64,000 nt of DNA from Bacteroidia bacterium (GCA_023151315.1 JAKLJE010000007.1:99041-163040); one strand, 5' to 3'. Positions 18,076-26,968 are shown, counted from the first letter of the stretch. Notes: a model not told the origin generated them from the letters alone. Program-made: numbers and translations.

Positions 18076-19650
18076 TTGAATCGAAAAATTAAAATAGCAA
18101 CACGAGGAAGTGAACTTGCACTCTGGCAGGCGCATTTCGTTCAGGCAGAACTGAAGAAACTCGGAGCGGAAAGCGAACTTCTCATTCTGAAAACGCAGGG
18201 CGACCGCATTCAGCATCTGAGTCTCGATAAACTCGAGGGGAAAGGTTTTTTCACGAAAGAAATCGAAGAAGCTTTGCTTTCCAATCAAGCTGATCTCGCT
18301 GTTCATTCGCACAAAGATCTTCCGACCGAATCTCCCGAAGGATTGGTGATCGCCGCTGTTTCTTATCGTGAAGATCCGCGCGAATTGATTCTCATTCGTA
18401 AAGAATCCTACGATCGCAAACGCAAATTCGGATACAAAGAGAATGCGGTTCTCGGAACTTCTTCTGCAAGAAGAAAAGCGCAACTGCTCGCGTTTCGCCC
18501 GGACACAAAAACCGAAGATCTGCGCGGCAATGTTCCTACGCGCATTCAGAAATTACGTGACGGAAAATATGATGCGATCATGCTTGCTTCGGCAGGTGTG
18601 GAAAGGCTTGGAATTGATCTCGGTGAATTTGAAGTGGTACAACCTGATCCGACAGAGTTTATTCCTGCTCCTGCGCAAGGAGTTCTGGCTTTGCAAACCC
18701 GCGAAAACGATCACGAGCTGATTGCATTATTGCAGCAGATGAATCATGAAGAAGTGCGCGAATGCATTGCAGTGGAACGCAAGATTCTGAATCTCTTTCA
18801 GGGCGGATGTCACATGCCGTTGGGCGCGTATTGCACGAAGGAAGAAGATACGTTTCGGGTTTGGACAGCAATGGCTAAAGAGTGGGACTCGCCGCTTAAA
18901 ACGCTGTACAATGAAAGCGTTGATCCGACAGTTCTGCCTCAGCGTGTGGTGAACAAACTACAGGCGTTCAAAGCTGTTTCGGTGTACATCACCCGCGATC
19001 TTCGTGAAAACGATTTCTTTTTCAATGTACTTAAGCAGAACGGATGTGATGTGCACGGGCGCGCGCTGATCGACACGCAACGCATCATTGCGCCGAAGAT
19101 TCCGAAAACCGACTGGATCTTTTTCTCCAGCAAAAACGGAGTGAAGCATTTTCTTGCACAGACGAAAATTGAACCCGGTGTAAAACTTGCGGCTGTCGGC
19201 AAAGGCACGTCGGAAGAACTCCGCAAACACAATCTGCGTGCCGATTTCATTGGCGGAACAGCAGATACCAGAACTATCTCCAAACAATTCGGTGCTGTTG
19301 CAGGCAGATCGTCAGTACTTTTTCCGCAGGCGAAAGGAAGTCTTCGCACGGTGCAGGAACAATTGCCGCTGATCAAAGCGATCAATCTCACGGTATACGA
19401 AACATTGTCGCGACCTACGAACGACATTCCCGCTTGCGATGTAATGGTCTTTACGAGTCCGTCGAACGTAGAAGCGTTCTTTCAGACAAACACGATTTCA
19501 AAAACCCAACGCGTGGTAGCAATGGGTCATGCCACAGGAAGCACACTGAAAGAAAAGGGAATCGTTTCTTTCGTGACACCCGGAAGCTTTGATGATGCAG
19601 GATTGGTGAGAGCGGTTATGGGAGTGGCGGCGCAGCATATCTCACATTAA
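18076..19650 (+). CDS. hemCD: Hydroxymethylbilane synthase / uroporphyrinogen-III synthase fusion
   Basis: A 524-residue fusion. Residues 1-305 are HemC: IATRGSELALWQA, the catalytic Asp81 in HSHKDLP, substrate arginines around TSSARRKAQ, and Cys245 (GGCHMPLGA) that carries the dipyrromethane cofactor. Residues about 308-524 are HemD (WIFFSSKNGVKHF; VMVFTSPSNVEAF). It would convert porphobilinogen to uroporphyrinogen III in one polypeptide. The start is TTG at 18076, since MNRKIKIATRG matches the HemC N-terminus and no ATG fits. A degraded second copy of the 3' end lies at about 21.9-22.0 kb, beyond two inserted genes. Confidence 0.94.
   Translation: MNRKIKIATRGSELALWQAHFVQAELKKLGAESELLILKTQGDRIQHLSLDKLEGKGFFTKEIEEALLSNQADLAVHSHKDLPTESPEGLVIAAVSYREDPRELILIRKESYDRKRKFGYKENAVLGTSSARRKAQLLAFRPDTKTEDLRGNVPTRIQKLRDGKYDAIMLASAGVERLGIDLGEFEVVQPDPTEFIPAPAQGVLALQTRENDHELIALLQQMNHEEVRECIAVERKILNLFQGGCHMPLGAYCTKEEDTFRVWTAMAKEWDSPLKTLYNESVDPTVLPQRVVNKLQAFKAVSVYITRDLRENDFFFNVLKQNGCDVHGRALIDTQRIIAPKIPKTDWIFFSSKNGVKHFLAQTKIEPGVKLAAVGKGTSEELRKHNLRADFIGGTADTRTISKQFGAVAGRSSVLFPQAKGSLRTVQEQLPLIKAINLTVYETLSRPTNDIPACDVMVFTSPSNVEAFFQTNTISKTQRVVAMGHATGSTLKEKGIVSFVTPGSFDDAGLVRAVMGVAAQHISH
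19588..19620 (+). repeat. Left copy of imperfect direct repeat (hemD 3' end)
   Basis: These 33 nt inside hemCD match 21955-21987 at 28 of 33 positions, including an exact 17-mer GGATTGGTGAGAGCGGT. The two copies bracket the esterase-like gene and its neighbour. Confidence 0.75.
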
Positions 19651-19687
19651 CAGCAATAGTGTATTTTCTGTTTGTCTCAGGCAAGTA

Positions 19688-21049
19688 TCAATCAAAAGCT
19701 TTTATTGCTCTTGTTGGAGAAGTAGATTTAAAGATTATCAGTTCGTTAAAATCCTCACTGCCGCGCAAACGCTTGGCATAACCGTTGCTACTCCTCCTAA
19801 ACTTTTTCTCGTCAATAACTGCCCCAATATTATAAATGGTTGTGTTACTGTATGTGACGTTCTCCAATATTACATTATCATTCAAACATGCAATATCTAA
19901 ATCAATCCACAAAATTGAATGTTGGGAGTTTTTCAGGAAATGCTTCAAGCTATTAGAATCTGGTGTTTCATTGATTGTAAACACATCTGGACTTGAAAAA
20001 TCAAACGGAACGGAGTTAGAGTCTGCGCCCGAATTGTCCTTTAATATTACACGAATAGAACCGTCTATAAAATCAGTCGCAATGGCTACATAACGGTTCC
20101 CAAACTTCTTATTCAAATACCATCCCATCGGTTTATGATTACTTCTTTGTAATTTTTTAATATGGTCGTTGTGGGCGAGAATAAAAACTGGTCCCTTCGA
20201 ATGTTTAGCTTCTACAAGCTTGGTCACATTTTCCGCCATCACGCTATCCCTGTAGTCTGACCTGTTTATCGATCCCGCGCTTTGTGCGATAATTGATTGC
20301 ATCAGAGCGCGTGATATCCTCTCCTTTGCATCCATCCCTTTGGGCGCTGTAATGTCTATTTCCTCTCTTGGTGAACTCTGGTAGTCTTTCAGTAATTCCG
20401 ACAAACCACAACCATCCTCTTCCCATTTAACTCTATCCTCACGAACATATCTGAACGTAGAGTCGACAGCAAGACGTTCGAGTTTCTGAATGCATGGCTC
20501 ACGAGATTCTACAGTTCCATCCTCAAGTAATTCCACAACCCGTTCCGCACAATACTGAGGAAGTTGAAAATCAACTCCTTCAATATCGATTTGCTCTTTA
20601 TTCGTTGTGTCTAAATTGAAAGCTCTAATCCATTCAATCAAATCTATAATTTCCTCGTTTCTCCATGTCCAATAAGACAATCTGCTAACAATCTCTGATC
20701 TACTTAATTCACCGCCATGCACATATTGATTAATAACTAAACTGTTGCAACTTGGGGCTTCAATGCACAACAAACGACAGTTATATTTTTGCACCCAATA
20801 TTTGAACATTTGTGCCTGTAACACTATGTTCTCGCTCGACCCATGTGTTGATTGACCTACTGCAACAATCTCAACTCGCGAATTATACTTATCATCAGAC
20901 CATTTTTCAAACGTAGCGTATGTAAGAGAGTCACACAGGTAATACGGAGCATCAGCGGTAGATAATTGAGATGAATCGGGATTGTATTCACACGCAGAGT
21001 AAACAACCGCGATAAACACTATTGATAGCATTTTTGGATACCAGCGCAT
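19688..21049 (-). CDS. Erythromycin-esterase-like lipoprotein
   Basis: A 453-residue lipoprotein (lipobox VVYSAC, Cys20) of the erythromycin esterase superfamily. Family motifs are in order: VGQSTHGSSEN with the likely catalytic His69 and Glu73, CIEAPSCNSL (Glu97), WTWRNEEIIDLIEWIRAFN, DSVMAENVTKLV and LAHNDHIKK, then MGWYLNKKFGNRYVAI. True Ere enzymes open macrolide lactones, but most members of this superfamily in Bacteroidota are uncharacterised hydrolases, so resistance should not be assumed. The C-terminal ~110 residues are extra and unrecognised. It is 6 nt behind the unknown secreted protein gene and lies in the AT-rich block between hemCD and the hemD relic. Confidence 0.8.
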   Translation of the reverse strand: MRWYPKMLSIVFIAVVYSACEYNPDSSQLSTADAPYYLCDSLTYATFEKWSDDKYNSRVEIVAVGQSTHGSSENIVLQAQMFKYWVQKYNCRLLCIEAPSCNSLVINQYVHGGELSRSEIVSRLSYWTWRNEEIIDLIEWIRAFNLDTTNKEQIDIEGVDFQLPQYCAERVVELLEDGTVESREPCIQKLERLAVDSTFRYVREDRVKWEEDGCGLSELLKDYQSSPREEIDITAPKGMDAKERISRALMQSIIAQSAGSINRSDYRDSVMAENVTKLVEAKHSKGPVFILAHNDHIKKLQRSNHKPMGWYLNKKFGNRYVAIATDFIDGSIRVILKDNSGADSNSVPFDFSSPDVFTINETPDSNSLKHFLKNSQHSILWIDLDIACLNDNVILENVTYSNTTIYNIGAVIDEKKFRRSSNGYAKRLRGSEDFNELIIFKSTSPTRAIKAFD

Positions 21050-21055
21050 CTAATA

Positions 21056-21889
21056 TTATTTTGTAATTCTTGAAAAGTAGGATTTATACATTCTAAATGC
21101 TGCATAATAAACTAAGTATTCATAGTACAATTGATCCGTCGGAAATCTTCGGTTTACTGACATATGAAAAATTGAACGCAATACATTTATTGGATTCGTC
21201 CCTTTTAAAACAGATTTGCCCGCATCAAATTTTAAATCGTTGAAAATGAATCCGCGAAGCGTACAATTATCGTTGAAGCATAAACTAAACTGGGACTCGG
21301 CAAGCAGTATTTGGTTAGCACTGGAAAAATCCAGCATCTGCACCTGAACGACTAAATAAAATTGCTGCTCAGCAGAAACACTGATACTTTTTAAATACGG
21401 ATTGTGATAATCACGATATGCGATTGTATCTGAAGCAAGTGGGGATAATCCGCCTGCAACCAAAAGATAATTTGAATTAAAACAAGTTTGAATTGCCATT
21501 CTGATCGGCCTGACCTCTCCTTTTTCAACTGCTGATTTGAATTCGTCCCCGGCACCTTCAAACTTATAAAGGAGAAAATTAAAATTAGCGCAGCTGGAAG
21601 TATCATGATTCGCCCAAGTGAAACTCAACACCTGTTGAGTACATTTAAATTTAAACCATGCAACAAACTTCGGAACGAACCGATTGATAGAATCCGAGCC
21701 TTTCCCACTGTTAAGGAAGCGAGCATACGGTTGGGTTGCAATTCCTATCCCCATTTCAACTCTGTAGTTGTTAATGCCAACCGGGGCAATCTCAGTCGCA
21801 TTAACCGGACTCGTTGCTTGACCGTAAATGAACAATGAAAGTAGCAATGAATAAAGCAGAATAGCAAGCCTCATTATGTTAAGATACAA
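21056..21889 (-). CDS. Unknown secreted protein, co-transcribed with the esterase-like gene
   Basis: A 277-residue protein I do not recognise. A hydrophobic N-terminus (about 6-23, ending IYGQ) indicates export. The middle is rich in alternating hydrophobic residues with WFKFKCTQQVLSFTWAN, suggestive of a beta-sandwich such as a carbohydrate- or ligand-binding fold. The stretch FNDLKFDAGKSVLKGTN recalls the opening of an OmpA-like domain, but the remainder of that domain is missing. It ends 6 nt before the esterase-like gene, so the two are a unit. Its ATG lies only about 12 nt from the hemD relic. Confidence 0.7.
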   Translation of the reverse strand: MYLNIMRLAILLYSLLLSLFIYGQATSPVNATEIAPVGINNYRVEMGIGIATQPYARFLNSGKGSDSINRFVPKFVAWFKFKCTQQVLSFTWANHDTSSCANFNFLLYKFEGAGDEFKSAVEKGEVRPIRMAIQTCFNSNYLLVAGGLSPLASDTIAYRDYHNPYLKSISVSAEQQFYLVVQVQMLDFSSANQILLAESQFSLCFNDNCTLRGFIFNDLKFDAGKSVLKGTNPINVLRSIFHMSVNRRFPTDQLYYEYLVYYAAFRMYKSYFSRITK

Positions 21890-21900
21890 AAATAAGGCCT

Positions 21901-21999
21901 CAACGAACAGGCTTCAACAAAAGAGGAAGCATCACCTGCACTTTACCCGATTCGTTTGATGACAGCGGATTGGTGAGAGCGGTGATGAGAATGCTAACG
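21901..21999 (+). pseudogene. hemD: Degraded 3' end of hemD
   Basis: Read on the plus strand in the frame starting at 21901, this encodes a piece ending PDSFDDSGLVRAVM, against PGSFDDAGLVRAVM at the C-terminus of the intact HemCD; KRGSITCT also lines up with EKGIVSFVT. No start codon exists (the frame opens after a stop at 21880 and runs to a stop at 22072). It is a fragment, in the same orientation as hemCD, separated from it by two minus-strand genes. The best explanation is displacement of an older hemD end when the intervening DNA was inserted. Confidence 0.75.
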
Positions 22000-22061
22000 G
22001 CCCAATCGTTACTTTTCTTGGGTTTTTATCAGCTATCCGTCACACAAAAACACGGTCAGAC

Positions 22062-23663
22062 CTACCAACTTTGAATACTGAGTTCAAATCCATTACTTAA
22101 CATCGTTATGCGATACAAAGTTGCATAATCACGAATCAGAAATTTCGATTTAATCAATACATCTTGTCCTGTGACAGGGCTTGGTTTTTGAAATGCTGCG
22201 AAATTTTTCCTGCCATTTGTTGCGGCGAAATACAAATCAGTTCTCCCTGCCATAGTTACAAATGAATTTCTCAGCAAACATTTAGCTTGTTGGGAACTTT
22301 TATCATAAACAAAACCGACAAAATATCCCGATTCCTTTCCGGCAAGTGTTATCTCATTAACATTGTCAACATAACCACTGTCGTGCAAGTGTGTTTTTTG
22401 AATTTCATAGTTGTTGATTCCGGCGAAATTGACCCCGGCCTGATACTGCATTGAAGGCAATGAAGATGACCCTGAAACCGGAGCGAGCGCATTTCCATTC
22501 AATCTGTATTGGAAACACTGTGTCATCAAATAATGATGTTTAGTATCTACAAGATATTGTGAATTGGCAGTTCCTTTGTGGAGTGTGATCATGGAATAAC
22601 AATCAATGAAAGTAACAAGTTCACCACCTGGTAAAATATTCAGCTCCCGGAATTTGTAATACGTCTTCTGATTTCTGGATGGAAGTCCGGTCGTTGTTCC
22701 GTTAAGCTGACCTGTTGGCGGATAACTGAAAACTACTTCATTTTTAATATCAGATGATATTATACTGCCTTGTCGATCCAATCGAACTACAAACATTCCG
22801 GGATAACCCATGGAGCCATTCGACACCGGGAATAAACAGGTACCTCCAATGATTATTCCGCGTGAAGTTGAATCGTACACATGATTTGAATACAGGCATG
22901 CTTGTGTGTTCTTTAATGCAAGTTTTGTTCTATACTTTAATGATCCGTCACTTTTTTTGACACAATATATGTACTGTTCGCCGGCTAAGGTGGAAAAATT
23001 GGCATATAGAAAAATACAGTCATCGTAACTGCCAATGAACTTTATGAACTCCGCGGATTCTTCTTGTAAGTTGTAACGCCATTCAAAGTTATAGTCGGGT
23101 AAAGTATCGTTGCCGTTGCCCTGCATTTGCTGTAGCAGCAAGTGTGCAGGTTGATTGTCACTCCCGATTTTCCTGGTTTTAATGAGCTCCCAATAAAAAT
23201 TGCCGCTTCTGAAATCTGCAATGACATTATCACTCTTTATTAAATCGAGTTTCAGCCCGGTCGAATCACGACTGATTATTTTACGAAAATTGAAAACACC
23301 GGAGTAATAAAGCTCCTTCATATCCATATTCAATTGAACAAAAGCCTGCTTCTTTCTTTTGTGATCTTGAACCATGAACTCTATAATTCCGGAATCTTTA
23401 TGAAACAAATGAACCACATCTGCAGTCATACCGCTGAATGACTTTTTAAATGAACGATGTATGTTCAGGTCTTTATCATAACAGTAAACCACCAAAGTAC
23501 TCCGCGTCGCGTTGGTTCCCCAAACCATCGGCCCGTTGTCTGTTACACACCATTCAGGATTTACTACATCAGTTTGGGAAATATTTGTGGATTGAGTATC
23601 ATGTCCGGTGAACCCTACGGAGAAAATTGCAATGAACGAAGCGATTAATACAATCCGTGTCAT
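22062..23663 (-). CDS. Unknown secreted protein at the end of the RiPP-like operon
   Basis: A 533-residue protein with a signal peptide (about 1-20) and no recognised family. Repeating strands of the kind GxIxSSDIKNEVVFSYPP and YVDNVNEITLAGKESGYFVGFVYDK suggest a beta-propeller-like or all-beta structure. It follows the SPASM maturase gene by 83 nt on the same strand and may be the last gene of that operon. Its relation to peptide maturation is unknown; a peptide-binding or surface role is conceivable but unsupported. Confidence 0.65.
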   Translation of the reverse strand: MTRIVLIASFIAIFSVGFTGHDTQSTNISQTDVVNPEWCVTDNGPMVWGTNATRSTLVVYCYDKDLNIHRSFKKSFSGMTADVVHLFHKDSGIIEFMVQDHKRKKQAFVQLNMDMKELYYSGVFNFRKIISRDSTGLKLDLIKSDNVIADFRSGNFYWELIKTRKIGSDNQPAHLLLQQMQGNGNDTLPDYNFEWRYNLQEESAEFIKFIGSYDDCIFLYANFSTLAGEQYIYCVKKSDGSLKYRTKLALKNTQACLYSNHVYDSTSRGIIIGGTCLFPVSNGSMGYPGMFVVRLDRQGSIISSDIKNEVVFSYPPTGQLNGTTTGLPSRNQKTYYKFRELNILPGGELVTFIDCYSMITLHKGTANSQYLVDTKHHYLMTQCFQYRLNGNALAPVSGSSSLPSMQYQAGVNFAGINNYEIQKTHLHDSGYVDNVNEITLAGKESGYFVGFVYDKSSQQAKCLLRNSFVTMAGRTDLYFAATNGRKNFAAFQKPSPVTGQDVLIKSKFLIRDYATLYRITMLSNGFELSIQSW

Positions 23664-23746
23664 TAAATACAGTCTTAGTTAAATCGGGAACCTTTGGATG
23701 TTATTGAGCTCTTCTTATTGTATGAATATAATACAGTTTAACTAGT

Positions 23747-24826
23747 TTAAGCTAACCCTAATTCATAAAAATCCATGGCTTTAAGCTTCAAGGGATTTTT
23801 ACTCCATTCACTCCATTGGTTAGTATAGGGATCATAACCACATTTCAAGGGCTTGCTTCTAACATTCTGCGGCTCCTCTAGAAAAGCACGGCAGTCAGTA
23901 CAGATGTGTCGAAACTCACACAGCTGACAAATTTCAATTTCGCTTTTAGTCACCTTCCAGATCTTTCGAAACTCCCTCATACGTGCAACTTCAGTCAACG
24001 TAACACTTTTTACATTTCCAAATGATGTTCCGAGTGAAGGGCAATTACGAATTACGCCATTTTCATCAATTGATATTTTTCGATTAAGGCACGTGTTGAA
24101 TTTGAGAGATTCAGTAAAGTGCTCCATAGTTGTTACAAACCAATCCGGATGGACAATGCCACAACCTCTTTTAAAATCAATTCTATCGGCAATTCTTGCA
24201 ACAGTATATGCTGGTGCTGTGTCGGGAGTTAAAACTTTAGACAGTAAAGAATTAAATACAAAAAGATTGGTAATCCTTGGAAACTTTGCAACTAAGCCTA
24301 TGTAACCTTCATCACTTTCGGATGAATTGTTAGCTACATAAAGTTGTATACTCTTTAACATCCGTCCATCGGCATACTTCAGGATATTTTCAATTTCGTG
24401 AATAAATAAACTGTCTTCTATCCGCAGTTGCAAATCTTGACAACCTAATGACTCTAGCTCCAAAAATATTTTACTGAAATCAAAATCAGAATTTCGATTT
24501 ATATCGATTATACAGTTAGTTATCTCCGCAGGATAATCCCATTCCAAATTAATGTCCGGGAACTTGTTAATAGATTGTCTAGACAACAAATGTCCGAGAT
24601 TATTCGTTACAATGAACTCTATCGTAGAATCAATGATTTTGGCAGATACAAGATTCAGTTCTTTTGTTTCCGCAATAGAATGAGCCTGTAAAACATCGAT
24701 TGCGTGACTGATATCACTGGGCACATAATATGATATTTCATTCTGTAAATCGCATAACAATGATCGCTTGACACCTTTAACCAAGACACAATTTTTATAA
24801 AGTTTTAAAAATTTATTCCGCATCAT
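23747..24826 (-). CDS. SPASM-domain peptide maturase of a grasp-with-spasm system (GwsS-like)
   Basis: A 359-residue protein if started at the ATG pair 24826/24823; the open frame extends to 24880, but FLKLYKNCVLVKGVKRSLLCDLQ is the usual beginning of this family. The C-terminal SPASM region holds Cys222, Cys246 and Cys262 (GVIRNCPS), then CxxC-x5-CxxC (300, 303, 309, 312: ICQLCEFRHICTDC) and Cys329, enough for auxiliary iron-sulfur clusters. The N-terminal half has no CxxxCxxC motif, so it cannot be a standard radical-SAM enzyme. Together with the ATP-grasp gene it forms the known Bacteroidota grasp-with-spasm pair that is predicted to modify a ribosomal peptide. It overlaps the 70-residue gene by 14 nt. 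Confidence 0.85.
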   Translation of the reverse strand: MMRNKFLKLYKNCVLVKGVKRSLLCDLQNEISYYVPSDISHAIDVLQAHSIAETKELNLVSAKIIDSTIEFIVTNNLGHLLSRQSINKFPDINLEWDYPAEITNCIIDINRNSDFDFSKIFLELESLGCQDLQLRIEDSLFIHEIENILKYADGRMLKSIQLYVANNSSESDEGYIGLVAKFPRITNLFVFNSLLSKVLTPDTAPAYTVARIADRIDFKRGCGIVHPDWFVTTMEHFTESLKFNTCLNRKISIDENGVIRNCPSLGTSFGNVKSVTLTEVARMREFRKIWKVTKSEIEICQLCEFRHICTDCRAFLEEPQNVRSKPLKCGYDPYTNQWSEWSKNPLKLKAMDFYELGLA

Positions 24827-25025
24827 TAAAAATACTAGGGAGAAATATTCGTGAGATTGGTTTATAGAACATCCAAGCACGGTATTCGGTCGTATTAAGA
24901 ACCTTCACATGCAAGCAATATTTCGCAGGGATAAACTCAGACGCATTCTCATCACACTTTTCCCAAAAGATGTGGTTAGCGGGCATTGACGATTCCAATT
25001 CATCTGAATAATTATCCTCATTCAT
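24813..25025 (-). CDS. Small protein translationally coupled between the two maturases
   Basis: A 70-residue acidic protein overlapping the ATP-grasp gene by 8 nt at its start and the SPASM gene by 14 nt at its end. These tight overlaps on both sides are good evidence that it is translated. No signal peptide, no Gly-Gly leader and no recognised domain are seen; two cysteines (25 and 37) and several aromatic residues (HIFWEKC, YRAWMFYK) suggest a small folded domain. It could be a peptide-binding adaptor like the RiPP recognition element of other systems, or a second substrate; I cannot tell which. Confidence 0.65.
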   Translation of the reverse strand: MNEDNYSDELESSMPANHIFWEKCDENASEFIPAKYCLHVKVLNTTEYRAWMFYKPISRIFLPSIFNDAE

Positions 25026-26001
25026 TCTTCATTACTCCTTCCTTAAGATAGTTTGCAATGTCTCTCTCAATGAAATAATTGCAAGGCTTTGACACCATTC
25101 CAAACTGTCCGTTCGGATTAACTTCTAAAAAACAATATTCTCCTTTAGAAGTAAATATTAAATCAATTGACCCCGTGTTCATCTCACACTTTTTCATAAA
25201 TCGGATTATTTTATTCTCAACAACTTTGGGGAGATTGTACGGTACAGTTCTATTACTTCTGCCAGCCCTCATTCTGCGGTAATCAATCATTGAATCCGGG
25301 TTTTGCTGCGAAAAAATCGCCATTGAATAGCATTTCCCATGCAGGTAAAATACTCTGATTTCATACTCCTTTTCAACATATTGCTGGAAAAGAGTGTAAG
25401 CAAACTTTTCTGAGAATCTATCGATATCTTTTTGCTGAATAAGCGAAGTAAACATCCAATAACTTTGACCCGATAAATTTGTAAAGTTATTTCCAATTCC
25501 TTTAGTAGCCAACGTTCCAACGTCGTTATAAAATCTTTGAACTTCTTTTCTGTTGTTGCTAATGATGAAACGAGGAATCAATAATTTGACCTCTTTAGCA
25601 TATTGTAACTGAATTAATTTATTTATGTTATTTTTTGAAAAAGCACCTATTCTAGTCCCAATTTGCTCCAAACAATAGTGAATGTAATTCGCAATTGTGG
25701 AATACTCCTTTTTAACAAAATCATGTATTTCACTCTCGGCAATTTCTGGATGCGTAGCATTCATTTTGTATTGAAATACTAAATTCCCCCTACGGTACCA
25801 GTAGGCCGAAACTTTGGATAAATTGACCTTCATACTATCTTTTGAAATTGTTACTTCATGCTGTCTGTTTGTGCATTGAATACTGACATTATCAATGGTG
25901 TCTAGATCTGAAATTTTAATAAATGGAGCATTCCAATACATCAAGTATCTTAAAACTTCATGTGTACTTGAATCTCCATTTTGTCCAACAATTAATATCA
26001 T
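25018..26001 (-). CDS. ATP-grasp peptide maturase of a grasp-with-spasm system (GwsG-like)
   Basis: A 327-residue ATP-grasp ligase related to the microviridin ligases. The N-terminal domain starts MILIVGQNGDSSTHEV; the ATP-binding core includes QQYVEKEYEIRVFYL, and the metal-binding end reads LIFTSKGEYCFLEVNPNGQF (Glu and Asn ligands). The closing CNYFIERDIANYL is typical of this family, which is thought to install ester or amide side-chain links in a precursor peptide. It is 17 nt behind the DUF6624 gene and overlaps the 70-residue gene by 8 nt. The closest substrate candidate is the peptide gene at 26969-27235. Confidence 0.87.
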   Translation of the reverse strand: MILIVGQNGDSSTHEVLRYLMYWNAPFIKISDLDTIDNVSIQCTNRQHEVTISKDSMKVNLSKVSAYWYRRGNLVFQYKMNATHPEIAESEIHDFVKKEYSTIANYIHYCLEQIGTRIGAFSKNNINKLIQLQYAKEVKLLIPRFIISNNRKEVQRFYNDVGTLATKGIGNNFTNLSGQSYWMFTSLIQQKDIDRFSEKFAYTLFQQYVEKEYEIRVFYLHGKCYSMAIFSQQNPDSMIDYRRMRAGRSNRTVPYNLPKVVENKIIRFMKKCEMNTGSIDLIFTSKGEYCFLEVNPNGQFGMVSKPCNYFIERDIANYLKEGVMKNE

Positions 26002-26018
26002 CCTTAATCTTTTAATCG

Positions 26019-26924
26019 TTACAACATGTTGATTTTACGTAGCCGACGCCTCAAGAAGCATTTCCGTTTGATTGGAGATTGAATCCATTTCCCGCCTTCA
26101 TCAATAGTAAATTGAGTTCCATAAAGCTGTTTCTTACCCTGGTTGATAGCCAATCGATCCACAAATCCAGCATATAATGATGGAAGGATGTAGCCATTTC
26201 TGAATGCTTTATTTACTAGTGGACGATACTTTTTTTGAAATGCTACACTTCCATGCTGTACTGGATACCAAATTGCCTGAGCGAGATCGAACCCTACCAT
26301 TTGAGGTGATGGCCAGCCGTGTTTATCTAGTATTTCAGATGTCAATTTTTGATTTATTGAATCTGTGATTAACCACGCGATTAATGCCGAATCCCTGTTG
26401 TATTTGTTAGTAGTATCGAAATAATAAAAAGCGTCATAACTCCTTGGCCACTGATCTTTCGTATAAATGTCAAGTATTTCTTTGGCCAATTCATGATTAA
26501 ACGCCGGATTATTTAGTGAAGCACGATAGAAGTATATTGAATCTATTTTCCTTTGCCATACATCAATGCTGTCGGAATCACGTAGTAGAGGCTCAAGTTG
26601 AAAGTCCAGAATCAATCTATCAAGAACACTATAATTTCCTGAACAAACAATCTGGTTCATTAAAATATAACAAGTGTCGATTTGCCCCAAATTAGAGCAG
26701 CTAGTTATCAACCCGTGCATGAAAGGATAGTCGAACGCTCCCTCTTTGTCTCGACAATGTTGCAGTGCAATTACTTTTGAGTCTAAAAACTTTTCTTGTC
26801 CAATACATAAATACATCCTTGAAAGCAGCAAAGAACGACCGGAGTCAGTCTCAATTTTATACTGACCGAGAACTGGCTGACACAATAACAGAGCGTAAAT
26901 GGATATAAAGAACATCCGTACCAT
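26019..26924 (-). CDS. DUF6624 family exported protein
   Basis: A 301-residue protein with a signal peptide (ending VLGQ). The C-terminal half matches the DUF6624 pattern: HGWPSPQMVGFDLAQAIWYP, QHGS, then KYRPLVNKAF, GYILPSLYAGFVDRL and the end of the domain at QLYGTQF. The family is common in Bacteroidota and has no known activity. Here it is embedded between the precursor candidate (44 nt upstream) and the ATP-grasp gene (17 nt downstream), so it is probably part of the same operon. A very basic tail (KRKCFLRRRLRK) ends the protein. Confidence 0.75.
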   Translation of the reverse strand: MVRMFFISIYALLLCQPVLGQYKIETDSGRSLLLSRMYLCIGQEKFLDSKVIALQHCRDKEGAFDYPFMHGLITSCSNLGQIDTCYILMNQIVCSGNYSVLDRLILDFQLEPLLRDSDSIDVWQRKIDSIYFYRASLNNPAFNHELAKEILDIYTKDQWPRSYDAFYYFDTTNKYNRDSALIAWLITDSINQKLTSEILDKHGWPSPQMVGFDLAQAIWYPVQHGSVAFQKKYRPLVNKAFRNGYILPSLYAGFVDRLAINQGKKQLYGTQFTIDEGGKWIQSPIKRKCFLRRRLRKINML

Positions 26925-26968
26925 AGTGTTGTAAATATAGTCGTAAGGAAGTTCGAGTAACGCTAAAA

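Noticed and set aside
19688-21049. Macrolide resistance gene
   Set aside because: The family motifs are present but most lipoprotein members are uncharacterised and the extra C-terminal part differs from Ere enzymes; resistance cannot be claimed from sequence.
21883-22071. Functional small gene over the hemD relic
   Set aside because: No start codon follows the in-frame stop at 21880, and only the HemD-like segment is recognisable; it is a fragment.
23747-24826. Standard radical-SAM/SPASM enzyme
   Set aside because: No CxxxCxxC motif in the N-terminal half, so it is reported as a SPASM-only maturase.
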